A stretch of 64,000 nt of DNA, from NCBI GenBank assembly GCA_017502085.1, contig JAFVVQ010000014.1, positions 83,500-147,499 on the forward strand, written 5' to 3'. Position 1 is the first letter of the stretch, and each line of letters starts with the position of its first letter. Below the pieces are notes generated by a model. It saw nothing but the letters and a program-made list of their open reading frames with translations. It was not told the origin of the DNA and did no database searches. Below, piece after piece: positions 19,221 to 28,599 of this stretch. This DNA is from Clostridia bacterium (GTDB taxonomy: Bacteria; Bacillota; Clostridia; Oscillospirales; Acutalibacteraceae). A program made the translations under genes and the position numbers.

Positions 19221-20161
19221 TTGTCAAAAACCAATTTTTTGAAGGAAAAATTATATAATATCTGGAAATATATAAAAAATCCTGCAAAACTGATTTTAAA
19301 AATTTGTATTTATGATAATTGCCGTTTTGCCCCGTTGATTCCTGACAAGCTCTTTTTAAAATGCTACTTCAGATTGCATATGAATGAAAAACTGAATCTG
19401 CGCCATCCGAAGACTTTCAACGAAAAAATGCAGTGGCTCAAGCTGTATGACAGAAAACCTCAATATTCCGTTATGGTTGATAAAGCGGCTGTCAAAAACT
19501 ACATTGCAGAAAAGATCGGTGAGAAATATCTCATCCCGACAATCGGAGTTTATAAAAATACAGACGAAATACCGTTTGACGAGTTACCTCAGAAATTTGT
19601 TATAAAATGCACTCACGACAGCGGAAGTGTTTTCCTCTGCGATAAAGAAAAAGGAATCGACACGGAAAAACTCAAGGCAGAAATCACAAAAAAGTTAAAT
19701 ATTCCCTTTATTATTGCGGCAGAGAATGGCCTTATAAAAACGTTACTCCTCAAATTATCATCGAAGAATTTATTTCTGACGAAAACGGCAATCATCCTGT
19801 CGATTATAAATTCTTTTGCTTTGACGGCAAAATGGAAATATTCAAAATTGACTATAACCGTTTTGTTAATCACAGTTCCAACTATTATAATAAAAACTGT
19901 GAATATCTGAATATCGGAGAAATAAACAATCCCCCTGACCCGTCAATAAAATTAATTCTGCCTGATAATTTTAATGAAATGATTGCTCTTGCTGAAAAAC
20001 TTTCAAACAAAATGCCTTTTGTCAGAGTAGATCTGTACACCACCAATAATCAAATATATTTTGGTGAATTGACCTTTTTCCCCGCAAACGGCATAGGTCG
20101 TTTTATCGGTAACGGTGATGTTATACTGGGGAATTTACTGCAACTACCATCAAAAAAATAA
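19221..20161 (+). pseudogene. TupA-type ATP-grasp protein, frameshifted
   Basis: ATP-grasp fold protein of the TupA/teichuronopeptide family, often called glycosyltransferase in capsule loci. The first part, from TTG 19221 behind AAGGAGG, reads FNEKMQWLKLYDRKPQYSVM and VIKCTHDSGSVFLC, as expected. After KKLNIPF the frame is lost near 19707-19709. The family sequence continues in another frame (YYCGREWPYKNV, then EEFISDENG and DYKFFCFDGKMEIFKIDYNR) to the stop at 20161. Adding one T to the TTT run restores a single frame (IPFYYCGREW). So this is a 1-bp deletion, a phase-variable tract, or a sequencing error. It belongs to a more AT-rich segment than its neighbours. Confidence 0.88.
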
Positions 20162-20176
20162 GGCTGGAGAAATTAC

Positions 20177-21295
20177 ATGAATAACATAAAATTAAGTATT
20201 ATTGTTCCTATCTATAACAAAGAAAAATATCTGGTCGATTGTCTTGACACAATAATCAATCAAACGCTTAAAGAAATTGAAATTATTCTTGTTGATGACG
20301 GTTCGACCGATAACAGCAAGACAATATGCGAAACATATCTCAGCGATCCGCGGATCAGCTATTATTATCAGAAAAATGAAGGTCTTGCTTCTGCAAGACA
20401 AACAGGTATCAACGCATCCAAGGGCGAATACCTCGGTTTCATTGATGCGGATGACTGGATTGAACTTGATATGTTTGAAAAAATGTATCAGAAAGCAAAA
20501 GAATACAATGCTGACGTTGTTTACTGTAACAGAAGAGATAATGTTGATGATTATCGCCCTCCAAAGGACATACCAACGGGTTTTTATAACAGAGAACAAA
20601 TTGTTTCAGAAATATTACCCAAAAGTCTGGCTTATATCGGCAAAGACGGCTGGAAACGCGTTATAAGCTGGAGCAATTGCCGCAGAATCTACCGAAAACA
20701 GTTGCTGGAAAGCTTCAATTTTTCATTTGATAAAAGATTCAGAAGAAGCCAGGATTTACAGCTGACATATGAAGCTATGCTTCACGCAAAGAGCTTCTAT
20801 CATATGGGTGACGATTATTTTTATCACACCCGAACCGTCGGCGATTCATTATCCCGCGGTTATAACCATAATATCTGGTCTTATTACGTTCCCTTGATTG
20901 AAAGACTTTACAAAGATACCGAAGACTTCAAAGAAATCGATCTGATGCCGAATATGCATCTGCGAGCATTTGCATTTGTTGTTGATTGCATAGAAAACGA
21001 AAGAAATACGCTTTGCCCCAACAACAGGGAAAAAAGCATTGAAATTATAAGCGAAATTATCAATGACCCTTTGTGCAAAAGGTTTTACGGTCAACTGCCG
21101 TTAAAAGAATTAAACGCTTTTTACAGAAAATATTACAAACTGGTCCGCAAGAAAAAAGCGGCAAAAATATTTGATTATATGCCGATTTATGGCGAAAAAC
21201 TTATAAAAAGAAAAAAGATTATCAGTAAGATAATGTATTTTCTCACCGAAAGTGCGGTTATAGGCAGAATATATAAAAAAATCAGAAGAAAATAA
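20177..21295 (+). CDS. GT2 glycosyltransferase
   Basis: A 372-residue GT-A glycosyltransferase with LSIIVPIYNKEKYLVDCLDT, VDDGSTDNSKTICETY and GFIDADDWIELDMFEKMYQK. GGAG lies 8 bp before the ATG. The C-terminus is rich in Lys/Arg. Codon choice and base composition are more AT-rich than in the GT genes up to 19167, matching the frameshifted TupA gene before it, so these two may have entered together. Confidence 0.9.
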   Translation: MNNIKLSIIVPIYNKEKYLVDCLDTIINQTLKEIEIILVDDGSTDNSKTICETYLSDPRISYYYQKNEGLASARQTGINASKGEYLGFIDADDWIELDMFEKMYQKAKEYNADVVYCNRRDNVDDYRPPKDIPTGFYNREQIVSEILPKSLAYIGKDGWKRVISWSNCRRIYRKQLLESFNFSFDKRFRRSQDLQLTYEAMLHAKSFYHMGDDYFYHTRTVGDSLSRGYNHNIWSYYVPLIERLYKDTEDFKEIDLMPNMHLRAFAFVVDCIENERNTLCPNNREKSIEIISEIINDPLCKRFYGQLPLKELNAFYRKYYKLVRKKKAAKIFDYMPIYGEKLIKRKKIISKIMYFLTESAVIGRIYKKIRRK

Positions 21296-21323
21296 AAATG
21301 AACAAAACCATCAGGTGATTTTT

Positions 21324-21827
21324 ATGAAGAAATTCAAGAAATGGCTTAAAAAGCGAAAGATACTCAAAGCCGAGAAAAAAGCAGAAAAAGAAAGAATTGA
21401 ATTTATGTCTCAGTTCAACACCTGCGGAGAAGGTCTTGATTTGTTCGGTGTTCCCGAGATTTTATTTCCAAAACATATTTCCGTCGGTAACAACCTGAAA
21501 ATTAATAAAGACGTTTATATCAACGCGAGAAGCGGTGTAACAATCGGCGATAACGTCACTCTTTCTTATGGTGCAAAAATAATCTCAACCGGATACGATA
21601 TAGATACGTGGATGGAAACAGGAAAAAGAATCCACAAAGAAGATACTCCCGTTCACATCGGTAACAACTGTTGGGTCGGCGCAGGGGCAATCATTCTTCC
21701 CGGAGTTCAGATCACGGGCGAATATGTTCTCATCGGAGCAGGGGCGGTTGTCACAAAGGATATCACCGAAAGCAAAGTTCTTGTTGCGGGCAATCCCGCA
21801 AGAATCATAAAACACTACGATAAATAA
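21324..21827 (+). CDS. Left-handed beta-helix (hexapeptide) O-acyltransferase
   Basis: A 167-residue acyltransferase of the LacA/WbbJ/CysE superfamily that would O- or N-acetylate a sugar from acetyl-CoA. The N-terminal 35 residues are a basic helix (KFKKWLKKRKILKAEKKAEK). Hexapeptide repeats follow from about residue 45, with VHIGNNCWVGAGAIILPGV and the conserved GAGAVVTKD and AGNPARII blocks. ATG 21324 lies 5 bp after AGGTGA; a GTG at 21315 is within that site. It is not close to PglD, so it probably does not complete bacillosamine synthesis. Confidence 0.9.
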   Translation: MKKFKKWLKKRKILKAEKKAEKERIEFMSQFNTCGEGLDLFGVPEILFPKHISVGNNLKINKDVYINARSGVTIGDNVTLSYGAKIISTGYDIDTWMETGKRIHKEDTPVHIGNNCWVGAGAIILPGVQITGEYVLIGAGAVVTKDITESKVLVAGNPARIIKHYDK

Positions 21828-21844
21828 TATCAGGAGCAGATTTT

Positions 21845-22705
21845 ATGACACAGCAAAAATGGACAACCGTTGTCAAATCAAGCAACAGTGCATTCAATAT
21901 GGACCTGAAGGGTCTGAAAAACTGCAAAGACCTCATCTTTCTTTTCGTGCGCAGAACCTTCGTTGCCAAATATAAGCAGACCGTTCTCGGTCCCGCCTGG
22001 GCGGTAATCCAGCCGTTTTTCACAACGGTTGTTTACTCCGTCTTCTTCGGCAACATTGCGGGTCTAGGCGCATCCGACGTTCCCAACTTCATATTCTACC
22101 TTTCGGGTACGATCGTCTGGACTCTGTTCGCAAACTGCCTGACCGAAACCTCACATACTTTCACGGGCAACGCCTCAATCCTCGGAAAGGTGTATTTTCC
22201 CCGTCTGGTTATGCCGATTTCAACGGCGATCTCACAGTTCATCGGTTTCTTTATCCAGTTCACTTTTATGCTTGGGTTTATGGCATATTATCTCATCACG
22301 GACGCGGGTCTCAGACCCAACATATTAATTCTTATGTTCCCGCTTGTTCTCATTCAGCTTGCAATCCTCGGTATGGGCTTCGGTATGATTATATCGGCGC
22401 TGACCACAAAATACCGTGATCTTGCGATGGTTGTCGGTTTCGGCGTTTCGCTCTGGTCATACGCCTCCCCCGTTGCCTACGATATGTTCAGCCGTTCTCA
22501 GCTTGCGCCCGGCAGTGCTTTTTACAACGTATATATGCTCAACCCCGTTACACCCGCAATCAATCTTTTCCGATACGGATTCCTCGGTACGGGCGAAATT
22601 GACTGGTTATTCTACGGCATCGGTTGGATTTCTACCGCCGTTGTTGCGGTTATCGGTGCGCTGATGTTCAGCAAATCAGAAAAAACATTTATGGATACGG
22701 TGTGA
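21845..22705 (+). CDS. ABC-2 polysaccharide exporter permease (Wzm/TagG/KpsM type)
   Basis: Inner-membrane permease of 286 residues with about six membrane segments. VRRTFVAKYKQTVLGPAWAV near the N-terminus and the C-terminal PVTPAINLFRYGFLG are typical of the family that moves undecaprenyl-linked glycans (O-antigen, teichoic acid) across the membrane. It is followed after 11 bp by its ATPase. Presence of an ABC exporter in the same locus as a Wzy-like protein is unusual. Confidence 0.93.
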   Translation: MTQQKWTTVVKSSNSAFNMDLKGLKNCKDLIFLFVRRTFVAKYKQTVLGPAWAVIQPFFTTVVYSVFFGNIAGLGASDVPNFIFYLSGTIVWTLFANCLTETSHTFTGNASILGKVYFPRLVMPISTAISQFIGFFIQFTFMLGFMAYYLITDAGLRPNILILMFPLVLIQLAILGMGFGMIISALTTKYRDLAMVVGFGVSLWSYASPVAYDMFSRSQLAPGSAFYNVYMLNPVTPAINLFRYGFLGTGEIDWLFYGIGWISTAVVAVIGALMFSKSEKTFMDTV

Positions 22706-22716
22706 GGAGGTGCGGT

Positions 22717-23997
22717 ATGGAAGAATTGGCAATAAGAGTTGAACACGTTTCAAAGGAATACCGCCTCGGAGCTATCGGCGGTGCAACACTTAAAGGCGAA
22801 ATACAGTCAAAAATTGCAAAACTGTTTCACAAGGAAGACCCCAACCTGATGATCGGCGAAACCGCTCACGGCAAAAACGAGCGTTTTCTCGCTCTCAACG
22901 ACTTATCGTTCGATATCGGCAAAGGAGAAACAGTCGGCATTATCGGCAGAAACGGTGCGGGTAAATCGACGATTCTCAAGCTGATATGCCGTGTCACCTC
23001 CCCCACGAAGGGCAACATTTATCTCAACGGCAGAATCACGAGTATGCTTGAGGTCGGAACAGGCTTCCACCCTGAGCTCACAGGCAGAGAAAACGTTTAT
23101 CTCAACGGTGCGATTCTCGGTATGAGCAAGGCGGAAATTGAAAAGAAATTCGACGAAATCGTTGAATTCTCCGAGGTCGGTCAGTTCATCGATACTCCCG
23201 TCAAGCGTTATTCGAGCGGTATGAAAGTAAAACTTGCCTTTGCTGTTGCGTCCCACCTTGACAGTGAAATTATGATTATGGATGAAGTTCTTGCAGTCGG
23301 CGACGTTGCATTCCAGAATAAATGCATCGACAGAATGAAAAAAGTAGCTGAGGAAGAAGGCAGAACAATTCTTTACGTCAGCCACAATATGCAGACGGTC
23401 AAAAATCTCTGCAACCGATGCATCGTTCTTTCCCACGGTCAGGTTGCGTATGCGGGTGATACGGAAGAAGCGATTGCGGTTTATATGCAGGATGAGAATC
23501 TCGACAACACAACGTTCTTCGACACCTCGGGCGCAAAAAGACATCCCAAATGCAATCAGAGACACCTTCTTCAAAACCTTCATATGTATGAATCCGAAAA
23601 AAATTCTGTCGCTTACGGTGAGACTTTCCCCTTCCGTATCACGTGGAAGAGCGAAAACGACACCGAACGGGTTCTAATGAAAATGATTATCAACGGTATT
23701 GATGCCTCTCCCGTCGGTGTAATGTTCGGCGGTGAACTGAAACAGAAAGAAGGTCTTAATTCCGCTGAATTCAGATTTGACACATCTTATCTCGTTCCCG
23801 CAAAATATACTGTTGACGTCATACTGTATGACCAGGACAAGTCGGGTAACATTATGTTTTACGACAGAGCAACTGCTCTGCGATTCACGGTTGAGCACGG
23901 CGACAAATCACTTAAACTCAAACATTGGTTCAAGGATTGGGGCAACGCAGTTTTGCCCTGCATAGAAAAAATTGACGGAGATGATAAAAATGTATGA
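22717..23997 (+). CDS. ABC exporter ATPase with C-terminal glycan-binding domain (Wzt type)
   Basis: A 426-residue ATPase partner of the upstream permease. Walker A is GIIGRNGAGKSTILKL, the signature is RYSSGMKVKLAFA and Walker B is IMIMDEVLAVGD, with the H-loop in YVSHNMQTV. Residues from about 255 form an extra beta-rich domain like the Wzt C-terminal domain, which in known systems recognises the finished chain end. The longer open frame upstream is rejected because ATG 22717 lies behind GAGGAGG. The stop overlaps the next gene. Confidence 0.93.
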   Translation: MEELAIRVEHVSKEYRLGAIGGATLKGEIQSKIAKLFHKEDPNLMIGETAHGKNERFLALNDLSFDIGKGETVGIIGRNGAGKSTILKLICRVTSPTKGNIYLNGRITSMLEVGTGFHPELTGRENVYLNGAILGMSKAEIEKKFDEIVEFSEVGQFIDTPVKRYSSGMKVKLAFAVASHLDSEIMIMDEVLAVGDVAFQNKCIDRMKKVAEEEGRTILYVSHNMQTVKNLCNRCIVLSHGQVAYAGDTEEAIAVYMQDENLDNTTFFDTSGAKRHPKCNQRHLLQNLHMYESEKNSVAYGETFPFRITWKSENDTERVLMKMIINGIDASPVGVMFGGELKQKEGLNSAEFRFDTSYLVPAKYTVDVILYDQDKSGNIMFYDRATALRFTVEHGDKSLKLKHWFKDWGNAVLPCIEKIDGDDKNV

Positions 23998-25036
23998 TTT
24001 CAAGGGCGAGACCTTACTTATTACGGGCGGAACGGGTTCATTCGGCAATGCCGTTCTGAACAGATTCCTCCGAACGGATATAAAAGAAATCCGTGTGTTT
24101 TCCAGAGACGAAAAAAAGCAGGACGATATGCGTCACGAATTCCAGGCGAAGATGCCTGAGGTTGCCGACAAAATAAAGTTCTATATCGGCGACGTGCGAA
24201 ACCTTGATTCAATCCGAGATGCGATGTACGGTGTTGACTACGTTTTTCACGCAGCCGCACTCAAACAGGTTCCTTCCTGCGAATTCTTTCCGATGGAGGC
24301 GGTCAAGACCAACGTTATCGGCACAGACAACGTTCTGACGGCGGCTATCGATGCAGGTGTCAGATCGGTTATCTGCCTTTCAACAGACAAAGCCGCCTAC
24401 CCCATCAACGCAATGGGAATTACAAAGGCTCTTGAAGAAAGAGTTGCCACCGCAAGGGCAAGAAACGTTTCTCCCGAAAAAACAAAAATCTGCTGCACAA
24501 GATACGGCAACGTACTCTGCAGCCGCGGCTCGGTTGTGCCTCTCTGGATTGATCAGATCAGAAACGGACAGCCCATAACAATCACCAATCCCGATATGAC
24601 ACGCTTCATCATGTCGCTTGAGGAAGCGGTTGACCTCGTTCTTTTCGCATTCAAAGAGGGCGACAGCGGTGATATTTTCGTTCGCAAAGCACCCGCCTGC
24701 ACGATTCAGACTCAGGCAGAAGCTGTCTGTGAACTTTTCGGCGGAAAAAAAGAAGATATCAGAATCATCGGTATCCGCCACGGCGAAAAGATGTTTGAAA
24801 CTCTGCTGACCAACGAAGAATGCGCAAAGGCGGAGGATATGGGCGATTTCTTCCGTGTGCCCGCCGACAACCGCAGTCTCAACTATGATAAATACTTCTC
24901 CGACGGTGACAAAAGCCGTTCACCCCTCACCGAATTCAACAGCAATAACACCGAAATTCTCAACGTTGAGCAAGTTAAGGAAAAACTTCTTGAACTGCCT
25001 TATATCAGAGAAAGACTCGCAGAAACAGAGGCGTAA
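23990..25036 (+). CDS. capE: UDP-GlcNAc 4,6-dehydratase/5-epimerase (CapE/FnlA/WbjB)
   Basis: Soluble SDR of 348 residues that turns UDP-GlcNAc into the 4-keto-6-deoxy L-sugar, first step to UDP-L-FucNAc. It has LLITGGTGSFGNAVLNRFL, YVFHAAALKQVPSCEFFPME, and the active-site block STDKAAYPINAMGITKALEE with the Met/Lys pattern of this group. ATG 23990 is 9 bp after ACGGAG and overlaps the ATPase stop; an in-frame TTG at 23972 is less likely. The capG- and capF-like genes follow without gaps. Confidence 0.92.
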   Translation: MYDFKGETLLITGGTGSFGNAVLNRFLRTDIKEIRVFSRDEKKQDDMRHEFQAKMPEVADKIKFYIGDVRNLDSIRDAMYGVDYVFHAAALKQVPSCEFFPMEAVKTNVIGTDNVLTAAIDAGVRSVICLSTDKAAYPINAMGITKALEERVATARARNVSPEKTKICCTRYGNVLCSRGSVVPLWIDQIRNGQPITITNPDMTRFIMSLEEAVDLVLFAFKEGDSGDIFVRKAPACTIQTQAEAVCELFGGKKEDIRIIGIRHGEKMFETLLTNEECAKAEDMGDFFRVPADNRSLNYDKYFSDGDKSRSPLTEFNSNNTEILNVEQVKEKLLELPYIRERLAETEA

Positions 25037-25038
25037 TT

Positions 25039-26208
25039 ATGAAATATAACGTTCAATTCAAAAACAACGGCAAACTCAAACTCCTTATCATTGTCGGAAC
25101 AAGACCCGAAATCATCCGCCTTTCGGAAGTAATCAAAAAATGCCGTCAGCATTTTGACACTGTTCTCGCGCATACGGGTCAGAATTACGACTACACTCTA
25201 AACGAAATTTTCTTTGAAGACCTCTCGCTCGGCAATCCTGAAATATATCTCGATTGCGTGGGCGAAAATCTCGGTCAGACTATGGGCAACATCATTGCAT
25301 CGGCATATGAGCTGATGAATGAAATCAAGCCCGATGCTCTGCTTGTTCTCGGCGACACGAACAGTTGCCTTTCCGCAATAAGCGCAAAGAGACTGCACAT
25401 CCCGATTTTCCATATGGAAGCGGGTAACCGTTGCAAGGACGAGTGTCTACCCGAAGAGACAAACAGACGTATCGTTGACATCATTTCAGACGTAAATATC
25501 GCATACTCCGAACACGCAAGGAGATATCTTGCCGAATGCGGTTTGCCCAAGGAGCGCACCTACGTTTCAGGCTCGCCGATGGCGGAGGTGCTTGACGCAA
25601 ATCTCGATAAAATCCTTGCAAGTGATATAATTTCAAAACTCGGTCTCGAAGAAAAAAAATACATTCTTCTCTCGGCACACAGAGAGGAGAATATCGACAC
25701 CGATAAGAATTTCCTCTCGCTTTTCAATGCGCTCAATTCTCTCGTTGAGAAATACGATGTGCCGATTCTCTATTCATGCCATCCCCGTTCAAGAAAAAAA
25801 CTCGAGAACTCCGATATCGTTCTCGACAAGAGAATCATTATGCATGAGCCTCTCAGCTTCTCTGACTATAACCGTCTGCAGACAAGAGCAATGGCGGTTG
25901 TTTCCGACAGCGGTACGCTCCCCGAGGAAAGCAGTTATTATCTGAGCATCGGCAGACCGTTCCCCGCCGTTTGCATCAGAACATCAACCGAAAGACCCGA
26001 AGCTCTTGACAAGGGATGCTTCATCCTTGCGGGCATCGATGAAAGCGGTCTGCTTCAGGCGGTTGAGACGGCAATCGAGCTCAACAAGAACAACGCTTCG
26101 GCAACACCCGTACCCGACTATTCGGATAAAAACGTTTCCGATAAAATAGTCAGACTCATTCAGAGCTATACGGGAATCGTAAATAAAATGGTTTGGAGAA
26201 AATTCTGA
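25039..26208 (+). CDS. capG: UDP-N-acetylglucosamine 2-epimerase family (CapG/FnlC)
   Basis: A 389-residue member of the non-hydrolysing UDP-GlcNAc 2-epimerase family. VGTRPEIIRLSEVIKKC, HTGQNYDYTLNEIFFEDL, MEAGNRCKDECLPEETNRR and SDSGTLPEES are the family blocks. In this gene set it should act on the 6-deoxy sugar to give UDP-L-FucNAc, rather than on UDP-GlcNAc itself. It starts 2 bp after capE and overlaps capF by 1 bp. Confidence 0.9.
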   Translation: MKYNVQFKNNGKLKLLIIVGTRPEIIRLSEVIKKCRQHFDTVLAHTGQNYDYTLNEIFFEDLSLGNPEIYLDCVGENLGQTMGNIIASAYELMNEIKPDALLVLGDTNSCLSAISAKRLHIPIFHMEAGNRCKDECLPEETNRRIVDIISDVNIAYSEHARRYLAECGLPKERTYVSGSPMAEVLDANLDKILASDIISKLGLEEKKYILLSAHREENIDTDKNFLSLFNALNSLVEKYDVPILYSCHPRSRKKLENSDIVLDKRIIMHEPLSFSDYNRLQTRAMAVVSDSGTLPEESSYYLSIGRPFPAVCIRTSTERPEALDKGCFILAGIDESGLLQAVETAIELNKNNASATPVPDYSDKNVSDKIVRLIQSYTGIVNKMVWRKF

Positions 26209-27368
26209 TGAATATACTTGTTACAGGCGCAAAGGGCTTTGCGGGCAGAAATCTCGTTACAAATCTCTGCACCTTAAGAGACGGCAAGAACAGAACGAGA
26301 CCCGCAATAACAATCGGTGAAATCTATGAATATGACATAGACTCAACGACTGACGAACTGCGTGAATACTGTTCAAAAGCGGATTTCGTTTTCCATCTTG
26401 CGGGTGTCAACAGACCGAAGGACGTTAGCGAATTCGCAGGTAACTACGGTATTCTCGGCACTGTTCTTGAAGCACTTAAATCAGCGAAAAATTCCTGTCC
26501 CGTTATGCTCTCATCTTCCGTTCAGGCAACGCTTGAAGGCAGATTTGCGGGTTCGGAATACGGCAAAAGCAAACTTTCGGCTGAGAACGTACTCTTTGAC
26601 TACGCAAAAGAAACGGGCGCAAAGGCTCTCGTTTACCGTCTGCCCAACCTTTTCGGCAAATGGTGCAGACCGAATTATAACTCCGCCGTTGCAACCTTCT
26701 GCAACAACATTGCAAAGGATCTGCCGATAACCGTTAACGATCCGTCTGTTGAGCTTGAGCTTCTCTATATCGATGATTTCGTTGAAGAAATGCTCAACGC
26801 TCTCGAAGGCAAGGAAACAAAATGCGGTGATTTCTGCGGTTTCGGTGTGACTCATAAGGTCACGCTTGGCGAAATTGTTGAGTTGCTTGAGAAATTCAGG
26901 GCTCAGGCGCAAACTCTCCTTATGCCGTCAATACCGGATAATTCCTTTGCGAAAAAACTCTATTCAACCTATCTTTCTTATCTTCCCAAAGAAAAAATAA
27001 GCATTCCTCTCAGAATGAATTCCGATGCGAGAGGAAGTTTCACGGAAATACTGAAAACCGAGAACTGCGGTCAGTTTTCAGTCAACGTCAGCAATCCCGC
27101 AATCACAAAGGGTCAGCATTGGCACAACACCAAGTGGGAATTCTTCATCGTTGTTTCAGTCACCGCCCTCATTCAGCAGAGAGAAATCGGCTCGGATGAG
27201 GTGCTTGAATTCAGAGTTTCGGGCGATAAACCCGAGGCTGTGCATATGCTCCCCGGCTTCACCCACAACATCATCAATCTTTCCGAAACGGAAAACCTCG
27301 TTACCCTTATGTGGGCAAACGAGCAGTTCAATCCCGACAAACCCGATACATTTTTTGAAATTGTGTGA
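26208..27368 (+). CDS. capF: Bifunctional UDP-6-deoxyhexosamine reductase/epimerase (CapF/FnlB)
   Basis: A 386-residue protein with an N-terminal SDR domain (VTGAKGFAGRNLVTNL, FHLAGVNRPKD, YGKSKLSAENV) and a C-terminal cupin domain from about 265 (RGSFTEILKT, ITKGQHWHNTKWEFFIV, MLPGFTHNIINLSE) carrying the metal-binding histidines. CapF epimerises C3 and reduces C4 in UDP-L-FucNAc synthesis. ATG 26208 lies behind TGGAG. The gene order here is E-G-F, not the E-F-G of Staphylococcus. Confidence 0.93.
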   Translation: MNILVTGAKGFAGRNLVTNLCTLRDGKNRTRPAITIGEIYEYDIDSTTDELREYCSKADFVFHLAGVNRPKDVSEFAGNYGILGTVLEALKSAKNSCPVMLSSSVQATLEGRFAGSEYGKSKLSAENVLFDYAKETGAKALVYRLPNLFGKWCRPNYNSAVATFCNNIAKDLPITVNDPSVELELLYIDDFVEEMLNALEGKETKCGDFCGFGVTHKVTLGEIVELLEKFRAQAQTLLMPSIPDNSFAKKLYSTYLSYLPKEKISIPLRMNSDARGSFTEILKTENCGQFSVNVSNPAITKGQHWHNTKWEFFIVVSVTALIQQREIGSDEVLEFRVSGDKPEAVHMLPGFTHNIINLSETENLVTLMWANEQFNPDKPDTFFEIV

Positions 27369-27374
27369 TCAGAT

Positions 27375-28598
27375 ATGAGTATTAAAAATGCAAGACTGAG
27401 AGAATATGAAAAAGCGTTGCTGGATATCCTTGCCGACAATCTTTTCAGCGCAGGCAGACAGGTCAATCTCAATGAGATTGATTTGGATGCACTGCGCCTT
27501 GAAGCATATTCTCAGGCTGTTTCGCTCATTGCATTTCATAATCTCAAGCCCGAAAAATATGCGGACTCCGATTTAACGGGTGTGAGAAACATACTCAACA
27601 AGGCGCTTTCAAATAATGCAAAAGTAGATTTTGAACACGTGAAAATCTGCAGAATTATGGAGAATGCGGGTATCCCCTGCGTAATCCTCAAGGGATATGC
27701 TTCCGCACTATATTATCCCGACCCGCTGATGCGTTCAATGGGTGACGTTGATTTTCTCGTCGACACGGATTACCTTGAAAAAGCGGGTGAAGTGCTGAAA
27801 GAAAACGGCTACACCAAGGCTGACAGAAATCACGACGTGCACGACATCTTTCTCGGTAAGGTCTGCCGATGCGAAATGCATTTCCAGCCATCGGGAATCC
27901 CCTCGGGCAAGGTCGGAGTCAAGGTCAGAAAATATCTTTCCGATATATTCGAAAAATCAGAAAAGAAAAAAACGGAACTCGGCGAAATCACCGTTCCCTC
28001 GGCATTCCATCACGGATTGATTATCCTTCTGCATATGTGCCACCACCTGACGGGTGACGGTCTCGGACTGCGCCATCTTTGCGACTGGGCGGTATTCATC
28101 AGTTCCGTCGGCGAGGATGAATTTCTGCAGATGTTCAAAGCGGTGCTCAAGGATATCGGTCTCTGGGAATTCGCAAAAACAATGACTTATATATGCCGCG
28201 AGTATCTCGGGTGCCCCGCAACCGACTGGTCGGCTGATGCCGACAAAGAACTTGCGGATATCATACTCATAGATATCATTATCGGCGGCAATTTCGGTCA
28301 GAAAAAGGCTGACCGAAGCCACGAAAGTCTGCTTATCACAAACAAAGACAACAAAAAAACAACGATGCTCAGGCAGTTTTTTGCCTCTGCCAACGCAATC
28401 GTTTACTCCAACTGGAAAGCGGCTGAAAAATTCAGAATCCTCCTCCCCTTCGGATGGCTGTTTTTCGGCGGCAGATATATAATAAGATCTCTTTTCGGCA
28501 AAAGACCGAAAATCCGACCGAAAAAAGTTGCATCTCATGCGGCGGAACGAATCGAAATTTATTCCCGCCTCAGACTTTTTGAAAAATCGGAGGATTAA
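27375..28598 (+). CDS. Nucleotidyltransferase-family protein (NTP_transf_5)
   Basis: A 407-residue member of the uncharacterised nucleotidyltransferase family often annotated NTP_transf_5. The active-site pattern is seen in CVILKGYASALYYPDPLMRS followed by MGDVDFLVDTDY (about 115-127), with the paired Asp of the pol-beta fold. The remainder is helical. Its biochemical role is unknown; family members recur in polysaccharide and peptide-modification loci. A PqqD-like protein, a frequent companion of this family, is encoded 4 kb away in the facing operon. Confidence 0.8.
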   Translation: MSIKNARLREYEKALLDILADNLFSAGRQVNLNEIDLDALRLEAYSQAVSLIAFHNLKPEKYADSDLTGVRNILNKALSNNAKVDFEHVKICRIMENAGIPCVILKGYASALYYPDPLMRSMGDVDFLVDTDYLEKAGEVLKENGYTKADRNHDVHDIFLGKVCRCEMHFQPSGIPSGKVGVKVRKYLSDIFEKSEKKKTELGEITVPSAFHHGLIILLHMCHHLTGDGLGLRHLCDWAVFISSVGEDEFLQMFKAVLKDIGLWEFAKTMTYICREYLGCPATDWSADADKELADIILIDIIIGGNFGQKKADRSHESLLITNKDNKKTTMLRQFFASANAIVYSNWKAAEKFRILLPFGWLFFGGRYIIRSLFGKRPKIRPKKVASHAAERIEIYSRLRLFEKSED

Positions 28599-28599
28599 A

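Noticed and set aside
21324-21827. PglD-type acetyltransferase completing bacillosamine synthesis
   Set aside because: It lacks the N-terminal PglD nucleotide-sugar domain and resembles LacA/WbbJ O-acetyltransferases; it is also far from the pgl-like genes.
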